Numbered from the stretch's first letter, positions 7,736 to 16,285 are shown. The stretch is 45,553 bases of DNA from Candidatus Allofournierella merdavium (GCA_019118765.1 DWYI01000087.1:1-45553); one strand, 5' to 3'. The notes: a model not told the origin generated them from the letters alone. Made by a program: numbers and translations.

Positions 7736-8832
7736 TGGCGAAGTTTGCAGAAGTCTTTTCAGATGAAACAAAACGAGGATACAAAATTCCGACCAGCGAA
7801 TATTTGACGTCAGGAAAACACCCTATTATAGACCAGGGTTATGGGCAAATTGCAGGTTACGCAGATTTGGAAAGTGGTGCTTTTACAGATGTTCCTGCAA
7901 TTATTTTTGGTGACCATACGCGCATTGTGAAGTATGTAGACACTCCGTTTTTTTTGGGCGCGGATGGTGTGAAAGTATTGAAAATTAAAACACCAAACGC
8001 AGACTACAAATACCTTTTTTATTTTCTGCAAAATGCGAAAATCCCTAATACAGGATATAATCGCCATTTCAAATGGCTGAAAGAACTTGATGTTCCGCTT
8101 CCCTCAATAGATGAACAACGCCGCATTGCTGCCATTTTGGACAAGGTCACCGACCTAATTGACAAGCGTCGTGCACAGATGGACAAGCTGGACCTGCTGG
8201 TCAAATCCCGCTTTGTGGAGATGTTCGGAGAACCCGGCACCGATTCGAAAGGATGGGGACTGACATCTTTAGGAAAAATATGTCAAATAAACCCAAAGAA
8301 AGGAAAAGATCAAAGGCTTATTAACAGATTAATGGTATCTTTTGTGCCAATGACGGCGATAGATGAAACGGGCGAAATTGACGTATCTGATACAAAAATA
8401 TATGATGAAGTCAAAACAGGTTTTACCTATTTTGCGGAAGATGATGTTCTATTTGCAAAAATAACACCCTGCATGGAAAATGGCAAAGGAGCTATAGCAA
8501 AAGGTCTGTGTAATGGTATTGGGTTTGGTTCTACAGAATTTCATGTTTTGCGCCCCATCAGTGGGAAAACAAACTCCTGTTGGATTTATACACTTACGTC
8601 TTTTGCCAGCTTTAGGCGCGATGCTGCTAATAATATGACAGGAAGCGCCGGTCAACGAAGAGTTCCGGTATCTTTCTTGGAAAACTATAAAGTTTCTGCT
8701 CCGCCGGTTGAGGAACAAAACCGGTTTGAATTGTTTGCAAGGCAATGTATCGATAGCAAAACAGTTATTAGGCAAAGTATTGAAATGATAGAAACACTAA
8801 AAGAAGCGCTGATGCAACATTATTTTGGTTGA
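7735..8832 (+). CDS. hsdS: type I restriction-modification specificity subunit
   Basis: HsdS reads the split target sequence through two target-recognition domains. The ATG at 7735 overlaps the hsdM stop; a GTG one codon earlier is less likely. The product is 365 residues. Recognition domain 1 spans about residues 1-122. A conserved helical spacer with LPSIDEQRRIAAILDKVTD follows, then recognition domain 2 and a second helical region beginning PPVEEQNRFE. Base composition is mosaic: both recognition domains are AT-rich, while the central spacer (about 8100-8250) is GC-rich like hsdM. This fits the known exchange of recognition domains between HsdS alleles. No second hsdS or recombinase is present, so switching cannot be shown here. 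Confidence 0.93.
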   Translation: MAKFAEVFSDETKRGYKIPTSEYLTSGKHPIIDQGYGQIAGYADLESGAFTDVPAIIFGDHTRIVKYVDTPFFLGADGVKVLKIKTPNADYKYLFYFLQNAKIPNTGYNRHFKWLKELDVPLPSIDEQRRIAAILDKVTDLIDKRRAQMDKLDLLVKSRFVEMFGEPGTDSKGWGLTSLGKICQINPKKGKDQRLINRLMVSFVPMTAIDETGEIDVSDTKIYDEVKTGFTYFAEDDVLFAKITPCMENGKGAIAKGLCNGIGFGSTEFHVLRPISGKTNSCWIYTLTSFASFRRDAANNMTGSAGQRRVPVSFLENYKVSAPPVEEQNRFELFARQCIDSKTVIRQSIEMIETLKEALMQHYFG

Positions 8833-8841
8833 GGTGATAAA

Positions 8842-9597
8842 ATGTCGGACTGTACTGTGTATATCGATGAAGCCGGCGATTTGGGAATTGGGCGAGGAAC
8901 GCAGTGGTTTGTTTTGAGCGCAGTAATTGTAGACAAGGCGGCCGAGCAACAAATCAGAGCGAAGATTGCGCAGATTAAAACCAAGATTAATGTAAATGAA
9001 ATTCACTTAAGAAAAATAACGGATTTCAATAAGAGAGGGCTGATTGTTCGGGAGTTAGGCACCGAAGAGTTTACATATATGAACGTTTTGGTGGATACAA
9101 AAAAGTTCGACAGGGCGAAAATCCCATCTCCGATTATCGCATACAATTATGTGTGTAAATATCTTTTACAAAGGGTTTCTTGGTATCTTGAAGACCGTGG
9201 AAAAGTCGGTGACATTATGTTGTCCGCACGCGGAACTTCCCGGGATGGGGAGCTCATTGACTATATCCGGGATAAACTTTTGCCGTATCCGGGCAATTCT
9301 ATCAACGCGGCTGTTTTCAATAAAATATCCGCCAAAACTGCGGCGGAATGGGATATGCTGCAGTTGGCGGATGTATGTGCTACAACTATGTTTTTAACTT
9401 ATGAAGTCAATGGATATGGTTTTTCTGTTCCATGTTACTCCATAGCTTTATCAAATCATCTTTATCAAAAGAACGAAAAAATAGACAGCTACGGGATCAA
9501 GTTTTTTACATCTGCTATGAAGCCTGATACCAATGCTTTAAAAGCAACTCGTATATGCGCAAAAAAAGAAAGAACCCCCGGCACGACTACCACATGA
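8842..9597 (+). CDS. DUF3800 family protein in the hsd operon
   Basis: The N-terminus has the DUF3800 hallmark, VYIDEAGDLG, at residues 6-15, followed by a beta strand (QWFVLSAVIVD). The C-terminal half has ISAKTAAEWDMLQLADVCA with a conserved-looking Asp pair. DUF3800 proteins have been proposed to be RNase H-like and are frequent in phage and defence neighbourhoods, but no activity can be read from the sequence alone. The protein is 251 residues, the ATG has a GAGGTGA site, and it begins 9 bp after hsdS. It is AT-rich compared with hsdR. The last 10 residues (KERTPGTTTT) are encoded within the structured element 9568-9644, so the natural C-terminus may differ. It probably acts alongside the type I system as an accessory defence gene. 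Confidence 0.8.
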   Translation: MSDCTVYIDEAGDLGIGRGTQWFVLSAVIVDKAAEQQIRAKIAQIKTKINVNEIHLRKITDFNKRGLIVRELGTEEFTYMNVLVDTKKFDRAKIPSPIIAYNYVCKYLLQRVSWYLEDRGKVGDIMLSARGTSRDGELIDYIRDKLLPYPGNSINAAVFNKISAKTAAEWDMLQLADVCATTMFLTYEVNGYGFSVPCYSIALSNHLYQKNEKIDSYGIKFFTSAMKPDTNALKATRICAKKERTPGTTTT

Positions 9598-9644
9598 CAA
9601 GCATGCTGGTGAAACACCCTCGTGTGCTCCGGCGACGTTCTTTC
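9568..9644 (+). other. imperfect inverted repeat at the DUF3800/hsdR junction
   Basis: GAAAGAAC (9568-9575) pairs with GTTCTTTC (9637-9644). Inside, CCGG-CACGA pairs with TCGTG..CCGG, and at the tip GGTG-AAA-CACC forms a small stem. The element begins in the last codons of the DUF3800 gene and fills most of the 120-bp gap before hsdR. It has no T-run, so it is not a normal terminator. The rest of the gap (9645-9717) is AT-rich and ends with the GAGGT ribosome site of hsdR. Confidence 0.5.
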
Positions 9645-9717
9645 CACTTATAGTATATGCAGATTTCTCGAAAATATCAATAGAAAAACAAAAGTTCTTA
9701 TTTCGAGGTATTAACCC

Positions 9718-12700
9718 ATGACCAACTTCGATTTTCTCCTGTCCGACCCACAGTTTGCCACCTTTGCCCAGGCGGCGGTGGCGGCGGAAAAAATCTATGC
9801 CATCGACCCGGCGGTCTGCGCCCAGAGCTGCCGCCGGGCGATGGAGTTTGCCGTGAAGTGGATGTACTCGGTGGACTCCGCGTTGGTCAAACCCTTTGAC
9901 GATCGCCTGGTCAACCTGCTGGGCACCGAGGAGTTCCGCGACATTGTGGACAAGGACCTGTGGCGGCGGCTGAACTACATACGCCAGACCGGCAACGACG
10001 GCAGCCATGCCGACCGCAAGAAAGTCACCCCCGAGCAGGCGGCGCTGTGCCTGGAAAATCTGTGGTGCTTCATGGACTTTGTGGCCTGCTGTTACGGCAA
10101 GCACTACGCACCCGGCGCCTTTGACCCGGCCCTGCTGAACCGGCAGCCCGCTGTGGCGGCGCCCGCGCCTGCGGCGAGCGTGGACTTGGACGCCCTCATC
10201 GCGGAAAACCAGGCCCTGCGGCAGGAGCTGTCCGCCCGGCGCGCCGCCCAGCAGGCGGAATATGTGCCAAAGCCCCTGGAGTTGTCCGAGTACGCCACCC
10301 GGAAACTCTACATTGACGCCATGCTGCAGGATGCCGGCTGGGTGGAGGGGAAAAACTGGGTCAATGAAGTGCCCGTGCCCGGTATGCCCAACCGCGCGGG
10401 GGAGGGCTTTGCCGATTATGTGCTGTACGACGACGCCCACCGGCCCCTGGCGGTCATTGAGGCCAAAAAGACCTGTGCGGACCCGGCCAAGGGCCGCCAG
10501 CAGGCAAAGCTCTACGCCGATCTGCTGGAGCGGCAGTATGGCCGCCGCCCGGTGGTGTTTTTGACCAACGGCTTCGACATCCGCATCGACGACGGCGCTT
10601 ATCCCGAGCGGGCCGTGGCCGCCTTTTATTCCCGGCGGGACCTGGAAAAGCTGTTCAATCTGCGGGCCATGCGCACCAGCCTCAATGACATCCAGGTGGA
10701 CCGCTCCATCGCCGGCCGCTGGTATCAGGAGGGAGCCATCAAATCGACCTGCCAGGCTTTTGCCAACAACCGCCGCAAGGCGCTGCTGGTCATGGCCACC
10801 GGCTCCGGCAAGACCCGTACTGTCATCGCCCTGTGCAAGGTGCTGCTGCACCACGGCTGGGTCAAAAACATCCTGTTTCTGGCCGACCGCAATTCCCTGG
10901 TCACCCAGGCCAAGCGCAGCTTTGTGAACCTTCTGCCCGATCTCTCTGTCACCAATCTCTGTGAGGAAAAGGAGAACGCCGCCGCCCACTGCGTCTTTTC
11001 CACCTACCAGACCATGATGAACTGCATCGACACCGTCAGCGACGAGGAGGGCAAGCTGTTCACTGTGGGGCACTTCGACCTGGTCATCTGCGACGAGGCC
11101 CACCGCTCCATCTACAACAAATACCGGGACATTTTCAACTACTTCGACGCTCCGCTGGTGGGTCTCACCGCCACCCCCAAGGACGAGATCGACAAAAACA
11201 CCTATGAGATTTTTGAGCTGCAAAACGGCATGCCCACCTACGGCTATGACCTTGCCCAGGCGGTGAAGGACGGCTTTCTGGTGGATTACCTGCTGGTGGA
11301 GAGCAAGCTGAAATTCCTGGAGCAGGGCATCGTCTACGATGAGCTTCCCCCCGAGGAAAAGGCCGAGTATGAGGCCACTTTCACCGACGAAAACGGCGAG
11401 TTGCCCGCGCGCATTGAGTCCTCGGCGCTGAACGAATGGCTCTTCAACGAGGATACCATCCGCAAGGCCCTGGATCTGCTGATGACCAACGGGCTGAAAA
11501 TCAACTACGGTGAAACGCTGGGCAAGACCATCCTCTTTGCCAAAAGCCACCGTCACGCCGAAAAAATCCTGGAGGTGTTCAACAAGGAATATCCCCATCT
11601 GCCGGGGTATGCCAAGGTCATCGACAACTATATGACCTATGCCCAGAGCGCCATCGACGAGTTTTCCGACCCGCAGAAACTGCCCCAGATCGCCATCTCG
11701 GTGGACATGCTGGACACCGGCATCGACGTGCCGCAGGTTCTGAACCTGGTGTTTTTCAAGCGGGTCATGAGCAAAGCCAAATTCTGGCAGATGATCGGGC
11801 GCGGCACCCGCCTGTGCCCCGGCCTTGTGGACGGCAGGGACAAGGAAAAATTCTACATCTTTGATCTGTGCGGCAACTTTGAGTTCTTCCGCATGAAGAA
11901 AGAAAAGGCAGGCGTCAACCAGATGGCTCTGCAAAGTGCCATCTTCTACTTAAAAGCGCAGATTATCTATAAACTGCAGGACCTGGCGTATCAAACGGAG
12001 GAATTGATTTCCTTCCGCCAGCGGCTGGTGGGAGAAATGCTGGCCAAGGTGCGGGAGCTGGACCGGGGTAATTTTGCCGTGCGGCAGCACCTGCGCTATG
12101 TGGAAAAATTCAGCGATTCCAAAAGCTGCCTGGCCCTCACCTATGAGGATACCCTGGACCTGAAAGAGGAAGTGGCGCCGCTGCTGCTGCCCGACCAGGA
12201 CGAGGCCAGCGCCGTGCGGTTTGACGCATTGCTGTACGGCATCGAGCTGGCGTATCTTGTGGGCAAGAAGTACACCCGCGCCCGCAAAGACCTGGTGAAG
12301 AAGGTGACGGCGGTGGCCGGCGTGGCCAATATTCCCGAGATACGCGCCCAGTCCGCACTCATTGAAAAAATCCTGCACACTGACTATTTGGAGAATGCGG
12401 GCATCAACGAGTTTGAACACATCCGGCAGTCCCTGCGCGCGCTGATGAAGTATCTGCCTCACGGCGGCGCCATCTACAACACCAACTTCACCGATGATAT
12501 CCTCTCGGTGGAGTGGAGAGAATCGGAACTGGAGAACGACGAACTGAAGGATTACAAGGCAAAGGCCGCTTTTTACCTGCGCCAGCACCAGGACAACGCC
12601 GCCGTGGCAAAGCTGCGCTCCAACATTCCGCTGACCGGTCAGGACGTGGCTGAGCTGGAAACGATCCTTTGGAGCGAGGTGGGCACCCGGCAGGATTACG

Positions 12701-13005
12701 AGGAGGAATGCGGTCACAAGCCCCTGGGCGAATTTGTGCGGGAAATTGTGGGCATGGACATGAACGCCGCGAAGAATGCCTTCGCGGAATATCTGGCCGG
12801 CGTAAATCTGGACAGCCGGCAGATCTATTTCGTGAATCAGATCGTGGAGTACATCGTGCAGAACGGCGTGATGAAGGATCTCTCGGTGCTGCAGGAGCCG
12901 CCTTTCACCGACCAGGGCAGCGTGGTGGAGGTTTTCACCGACCTTTCCATCTGGGCAAAGGTAAAAAGCGCCATCGACCGCATCAATGCAAACGCGGCGG
13001 CATGA
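9718..13005 (+). CDS. hsdR: type I restriction endonuclease subunit R (EcoEI-like)
   Basis: HsdR is the translocase and nuclease of the type I complex. The protein is 1095 residues. An N-terminal DUF4145-like helical domain (about 20-110) is followed by a PD-(D/E)xK nuclease (Asp233, Glu248, Lys250 in VIEAKK). The superfamily 2 helicase has Walker A ATGSGKT at 360-366, DEAH at 459-462 and motif III LTATP. Motif VI-like MIGRGTRLCPG lies in the second RecA domain. The tail (about 900-1095) resembles the EcoEI R C-terminal domain. All motifs are intact, so the restriction system should be active. It is separated from hsdM/hsdS by the DUF3800 gene, an unusual order. Confidence 0.95.
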   Translation: MTNFDFLLSDPQFATFAQAAVAAEKIYAIDPAVCAQSCRRAMEFAVKWMYSVDSALVKPFDDRLVNLLGTEEFRDIVDKDLWRRLNYIRQTGNDGSHADRKKVTPEQAALCLENLWCFMDFVACCYGKHYAPGAFDPALLNRQPAVAAPAPAASVDLDALIAENQALRQELSARRAAQQAEYVPKPLELSEYATRKLYIDAMLQDAGWVEGKNWVNEVPVPGMPNRAGEGFADYVLYDDAHRPLAVIEAKKTCADPAKGRQQAKLYADLLERQYGRRPVVFLTNGFDIRIDDGAYPERAVAAFYSRRDLEKLFNLRAMRTSLNDIQVDRSIAGRWYQEGAIKSTCQAFANNRRKALLVMATGSGKTRTVIALCKVLLHHGWVKNILFLADRNSLVTQAKRSFVNLLPDLSVTNLCEEKENAAAHCVFSTYQTMMNCIDTVSDEEGKLFTVGHFDLVICDEAHRSIYNKYRDIFNYFDAPLVGLTATPKDEIDKNTYEIFELQNGMPTYGYDLAQAVKDGFLVDYLLVESKLKFLEQGIVYDELPPEEKAEYEATFTDENGELPARIESSALNEWLFNEDTIRKALDLLMTNGLKINYGETLGKTILFAKSHRHAEKILEVFNKEYPHLPGYAKVIDNYMTYAQSAIDEFSDPQKLPQIAISVDMLDTGIDVPQVLNLVFFKRVMSKAKFWQMIGRGTRLCPGLVDGRDKEKFYIFDLCGNFEFFRMKKEKAGVNQMALQSAIFYLKAQIIYKLQDLAYQTEELISFRQRLVGEMLAKVRELDRGNFAVRQHLRYVEKFSDSKSCLALTYEDTLDLKEEVAPLLLPDQDEASAVRFDALLYGIELAYLVGKKYTRARKDLVKKVTAVAGVANIPEIRAQSALIEKILHTDYLENAGINEFEHIRQSLRALMKYLPHGGAIYNTNFTDDILSVEWRESELENDELKDYKAKAAFYLRQHQDNAAVAKLRSNIPLTGQDVAELETILWSEVGTRQDYEEECGHKPLGEFVREIVGMDMNAAKNAFAEYLAGVNLDSRQIYFVNQIVEYIVQNGVMKDLSVLQEPPFTDQGSVVEVFTDLSIWAKVKSAIDRINANAAA

Positions 13006-13037
13006 GGAAGTCCAGCGGCTTGCAATATTCGAAAATG

Positions 13038-13247
13038 TCAAAGTAAAAAGAGCCGGCGATCCCGATGGATCGCTGGCTTCTTTTCGATTTCCGTAATCCC
13101 CTCGATCGCCGCCTTGCGCCCGGTCATCCGGCCGGGGGACTGGCCGGTAGGCGGCTTTTTCTTTTTGGCCTGCTGTTTGCGGGGCGGGGTTTTCCTGGCA
13201 AACTTCTCCAGAGCGGCCGGCGCCTCCCAAAAAATCCCCGTGTGCAA
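13038..13247 (-). pseudogene. possible remnant of a lysine-rich protein
   Basis: A minus-strand frame reads WLHTGIFWEAPAALEKFARK followed by a Lys/Pro/Arg-rich tail, ending inside the hsdR terminator. The frame stays open for at least 25 codons upstream of the TTG at 13247, but no ATG or ribosome site is seen, and that extension overlaps the promoter of the next gene. The mixture of well-formed aromatic and basic residues looks protein-like, but I recognise no family. It may be the decayed end of an older gene at the island boundary, or a chance frame. Confidence 0.2.
13051..13083 (+). terminator. hsdR terminator
   Basis: AGCCGGCGATCC (13051-13062), loop CGAT and GGATCGCTGGCT (13067-13078) form a 12-bp stem with one G-U, followed by TCTTTT. 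It lies 46 bp after the hsdR stop and closes the restriction island. Confidence 0.85.
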
Positions 13248-13269
13248 CCAGCGGTTGACGTCCGGTTGG

Positions 13270-13298
13270 TCGACGGAACGGGAAATATAGGGTACAAT
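13270..13298 (+). promoter_or_regulatory. promoter of the XRE regulator gene
   Basis: TCGACG (13270-13275), a 17-bp spacer and TACAAT (13293-13298) lie 35 bp before the start codon. The -35 is weak (4 of 6 bases match). Confidence 0.55.
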
Positions 13299-13332
13299 AC
13301 AGAGGCAGAAAACGTAAACGGAGGTGACGCAT

Positions 13333-13962
13333 ATGACTTTGGGCGAAGCGATCAGGAAAAGGCGGGAAGGGCTGAAACTGTCGCAGGGCTATGTGGCGGA
13401 ACAGCTGGGCGTGAGCAGGCAGGCCGTGTCGAAGTGGGAGACGGGTCAGGCCGAGCCCACGGCGAGCAACCTGGTGCGGCTGGCGGAGGTGTTCCAGATC
13501 AGCCTGTCCGAACTGGTGGAGCCCTGCGCCGGGCAGGAAGAGGGGGATCACGCGGCGCGGCGGGAAAAAAAGCCCAACCCCATCCTGCGGGCCAACCTGA
13601 TCAAAATGGCCATCACCGCCCAGGCGGCGCTTTGGTTCAACTGCACGTCGGGGATCTACCAGTTTCAGCACTCCGACGCCCTGATGCACAGCCTGTACCG
13701 CGGGGCGCTGGCCGTCTCGCTGGTGTTACTGCTGCTCAGTTCCGTGTGGATGGCGGCCAACCACCTCTATGAACCGGACAGGGGCCGGCGCCGGAAGAAC
13801 ACGCTGATCGAGTTGGGCTATTGCTGCGTCCAGCTGGCGGCGGGCCTGCTGACCATCCGGTTCGGTTTGGGCCTGGCGGGCGGAGCCCTCATCATCGCCG
13901 TGGGCTGTGTCTATATTTTGTACATCAATCCCCGGTTCATGGGCCGCAAGCTGACAAGATGA
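13333..13962 (+). CDS. XRE-family regulator with C-terminal membrane domain
   Basis: The start is the ATG at 13333, placed five bases after a perfect GGAGGTGA. A GTG nine bases upstream lies inside that site and is not used. The 209-residue protein begins with a Cro/CI-type helix-turn-helix (residues 3-58; LSQGYVAEQLGVSRQAVSKW). A short linker and three to four hydrophobic segments follow (about 90-110, 122-143, 155-195). Such HTH-plus-membrane proteins are common in Firmicutes, where they are thought to sense envelope or small-molecule signals, often regulating themselves or a neighbour. No partner gene is obvious, since terminators lie on both sides. Target unknown. Confidence 0.8.
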   Translation: MTLGEAIRKRREGLKLSQGYVAEQLGVSRQAVSKWETGQAEPTASNLVRLAEVFQISLSELVEPCAGQEEGDHAARREKKPNPILRANLIKMAITAQAALWFNCTSGIYQFQHSDALMHSLYRGALAVSLVLLLLSSVWMAANHLYEPDRGRRRKNTLIELGYCCVQLAAGLLTIRFGLGLAGGALIIAVGCVYILYINPRFMGRKLTR

Positions 13963-13973
13963 ACGAGACAAGG

Positions 13974-14034
13974 AGCGGGCCTCCTCCGCCGCGGTGAAAG
14001 CCGCGCGCGGGCAGGCGGCCCGCTTCTTGCTTTT
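13974..14034 (+). terminator. terminator after the XRE gene
   Basis: AGCGGGCC (13974-13981) pairs with GGCCCGCT (14017-14024), enclosing an inner GC-rich stem, and is followed by TCTTGCTTTTT. The T-run overlaps the -35 of the next promoter. Confidence 0.7.
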
Positions 14035-14055
14035 TAATTTTACAACTGTTATAAT
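14027..14055 (+). promoter_or_regulatory. promoter of the ROK-acetyltransferase operon
   Basis: TTGCTT (14027-14032), a 17-bp spacer and TATAAT (14050-14055), 25 bp before the ROK gene start. Confidence 0.75.
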
Positions 14056-14080
14056 AATACAAATAAAATTTGGGGAGAGG

Positions 14081-15079
14081 ATGGCCGTGGAGGACGCCGC
14101 CGGCATCAAGCGGGCCAACAAAGCCCGCATCCGGAAACTGCTGGTCAGCGGGCAGGGCTGCACCAAGCAGCAGATCGCCCGGCTGACCGGGCTCAGCGTG
14201 GCCAGCTGCAACACCTATCTGAACGAGATGGAGGCGGCGGGGGAGGTGCTGGGCGAAAAGCGCAGGCTGCACGACGTGGGGCGCAGCGCCGCGGTGTACC
14301 GGCTGAACGAGGAGTTCGAGAGCATCCTCTGCGTCGCCCTGGCCCTGCTGGGGGGGCGGCGGGTGGTGAGGACGGAGGTGCTCTCGCCCACCGGGGCGCT
14401 GCGGCACCGGGAGGAGCGCTTTCCCCCCCGGCTGGACGCCGCGGCGGTGGAAAAGGAGATCGGGGCGGCGCTGGCCCGTTTTCCCAACACGGGGCGGATC
14501 GTGGTGGGAACGCCCAGTGTGGCGGAGAACGGGGTGGTGCGCCACAGCGACCTGCCGGAACTGGAGGGCGCGCCGCTGCGGGCCATGCTGGAGGAGCGGT
14601 TCCGGCTGCCGGTCTTCCTGGCCAACGACATGCATTACAAGGCATACGGGTACTACCGCCAGGCGGGCGCCGCCGGCGAGATCGTCACGCTGATGAACTA
14701 TCCGGCGGGGGTGCTGCCGGGCACCGCCACCGTGTACCGGGGCACGGTGCTCACCGGCAGGAACCTGTTTGCCGGCATGGTGGGCTTTCTGGACTACGGC
14801 ATGACCCCCGCGCAGCAGATCGAGCGGCTGCGGCGGCCCACGGCGCGGCCGCTGGTGGAGCAGGCGGCCGTGGCGCTGATCTCCATCCTGAACCCCCACA
14901 GGCTGCTGTTCACCGGCGACCTGCTGGAGGAGAGCGACCTGGAGCCCATCCGGGCGGCCTGCCTGCGGTGCATCCCAAAGGAGTACATGCCGGACTTTGT
15001 GTTCCTCCCCGACACAGAGATGTATTATCGCATGGGGATGTACTGGACAGCGGTGGACAGAAAGGAGCCGACAGAATGA
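14081..15079 (+). CDS. ROK-family transcriptional regulator
   Basis: The ATG at 14081 follows GGGGAGAGG directly, and the promoter at 14050 excludes the longer upstream frame. The 332-residue product has an N-terminal winged helix (TKQQIARLTGLSVASCNTYL, about residues 27-48) and a degenerate ROK/NagC-like actin-fold domain. I do not see the ROK zinc-binding cysteine motif or a clear ATP-binding DxGxT, so it is probably a sensor without kinase activity. ROK regulators respond to sugars or sugar phosphates and usually repress catabolic genes. Its stop overlaps the acetyltransferase start (ATGA), so it probably regulates this three-gene operon, including itself. Confidence 0.82.
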   Translation: MAVEDAAGIKRANKARIRKLLVSGQGCTKQQIARLTGLSVASCNTYLNEMEAAGEVLGEKRRLHDVGRSAAVYRLNEEFESILCVALALLGGRRVVRTEVLSPTGALRHREERFPPRLDAAAVEKEIGAALARFPNTGRIVVGTPSVAENGVVRHSDLPELEGAPLRAMLEERFRLPVFLANDMHYKAYGYYRQAGAAGEIVTLMNYPAGVLPGTATVYRGTVLTGRNLFAGMVGFLDYGMTPAQQIERLRRPTARPLVEQAAVALISILNPHRLLFTGDLLEESDLEPIRAACLRCIPKEYMPDFVFLPDTEMYYRMGMYWTAVDRKEPTE

Positions 15080-15675
15080 CCGAAGGAGAGAAAATGCGCC
15101 GGGGCCTGCTTTACGACGCGAACAACGACCCGGAACTGCTGGCGGAGCGGGCCCGCTGCAAGGACCTGTGTTTCGCCTACAACCAGCTGCCGCCCTCCCG
15201 CACGGAGGAGCAGGAGGCGCTCATCCGCCGGCTGCTGGGCCGCACGGGGGAGCGGTTCTGCGTCACCGCGCCCTTCTGGTGCGATTACGGGCGGAACATC
15301 GAGATCGGCGAAAATTTTTACACCAACCACAACTGCGTCATCCTGGACGGCGCGAAGGTGACGTTCGGCGACAATGTGTTCATCGCGCCCAACTGCGTGT
15401 TTTCCACGGCGGGGCACCCCCTGGACGCCGGGCAGCGGAACCGGGGCCTGGAGTACGCCTATCCCATCACGGTGGGGGACAATGTGTGGTTCGGCGCGTC
15501 GGTGACGGTGCTGCCCGGCGTGCGCATCGGCAGCAATACGGTGATCGGCGCGGGCAGCGTGGTGAACCGGGACATCCCCGACGGGGTGGTGGCCGTGGGC
15601 AACCCCTGCCGGGTGCTGCGGCCCATCACCGGGGAAGACCGGAAAAAATACGGGAGGTATGAAGATGAAGTTTGA
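15076..15675 (+). CDS. maltose/galactoside O-acetyltransferase family
   Basis: A left-handed beta-helix acetyltransferase of the Maa/LacA/NodL group, 199 residues, a normal length. An N-terminal Mac domain (EKMRRGLLYDANNDPEL, residues 4-20) is followed by hexapeptide repeats (ENFYTNHNCVILDGAKVTFG and later VRIGSNTVIGAGSVV). The catalytic His is in FSTAGHPLD. It acetylates the 6-hydroxyl of sugars using acetyl-CoA. The start overlaps the ROK stop and has AAAGGAG upstream, so it is co-translated. Sugar acetylation next to a ROK regulator suggests detoxification or export of non-metabolised sugar, but the substrate is unknown. Confidence 0.9.
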   Translation: MTEGEKMRRGLLYDANNDPELLAERARCKDLCFAYNQLPPSRTEEQEALIRRLLGRTGERFCVTAPFWCDYGRNIEIGENFYTNHNCVILDGAKVTFGDNVFIAPNCVFSTAGHPLDAGQRNRGLEYAYPITVGDNVWFGASVTVLPGVRIGSNTVIGAGSVVNRDIPDGVVAVGNPCRVLRPITGEDRKKYGRYEDEV

Positions 15676-16279
15676 CCCGCAGGCGCTGGAGTGGACCAGA
15701 GCGCCGAAAGAATTTGTGATCTCGCCGGAAAGGATCGAGATCGTCACCGAGCCCCGCACCGACCTGTGGCAGCGCACCTACTACCATTTCCGCAACGACA
15801 GCGCCCCGGTGCTGCAGATGCGCACGGCGGAGCCCTTCTTCTCCTTTGTGGTGAAGACGGACTTCGCCGCGAGCCACCACCGCTTCGACCAGTGCGGCGT
15901 GGTGCTGTATCTGGACAGCGAAAACTGGCTGAAGGGCTCCATCGAGTACGAGAACGAGCGGTTTCAGCACCTGGGCAGCGTGGTGACCAACCACGGCTAT
16001 TCCGACTGGGCCACCACCGAGATCCACGCCGGCGTGAAGACCATGTGGTACCGGCTGAGCCGCCGGCAGGACGATTTCTGCATCGAGTGCTCCGACGACG
16101 GCGCCGTGTTCCGCCAGATGCGGGTGTGTCACCTGCTGGAAGGGGCGGGGGAGGTGAGGTTCGGGGTGTACGCCTGCAGCCCGGAGGACTCCTCCTTCCG
16201 GGCGGTGTTCACCCACATGGAGCTCACCGAGTGCCGCTGGCCCGCCCACGACGGCCAGGCCCCCGACCAGGACGGCTGA
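15665..16279 (+). CDS. DUF1349 family protein
   Basis: A 204-residue protein of the DUF1349 family, which has a concanavalin-like beta-sandwich fold. Typical stretches are TDLWQRTYYHF, FSFVVKTDF, DQCGVVLYLDSENWLKGSIEYEN, MWYRLSRRQDDFCIECSDDG and RFGVYACSP. The ATG at 15665 is seven bases from GGGAGGT, whereas the in-frame ATG at 15659 is too close to that site. It overlaps the acetyltransferase gene by 11 bp. Members are often linked to sugar catabolism genes and may bind or process carbohydrates, but the activity is not settled. No signal peptide, so cytoplasmic. Confidence 0.85.
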   Translation: MKFDPQALEWTRAPKEFVISPERIEIVTEPRTDLWQRTYYHFRNDSAPVLQMRTAEPFFSFVVKTDFAASHHRFDQCGVVLYLDSENWLKGSIEYENERFQHLGSVVTNHGYSDWATTEIHAGVKTMWYRLSRRQDDFCIECSDDGAVFRQMRVCHLLEGAGEVRFGVYACSPEDSSFRAVFTHMELTECRWPAHDGQAPDQDG

Positions 16280-16285
16280 GCGCCC

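Noticed and set aside
7735-8832. Phase-variable hsdS by DNA inversion
   Set aside because: No second hsdS or half-gene, no inverted repeats shared with one, and no recombinase in the window.
4853-13083. tRNA-Glu as attachment site of an integrated island
   Set aside because: No convincing copy of the tRNA 3' end is found at the island's right edge; only a weak TTCGATTTCCG resemblance near 13083. There is no integrase gene. The island may still be acquired, but not by a visible tRNA-site integration.
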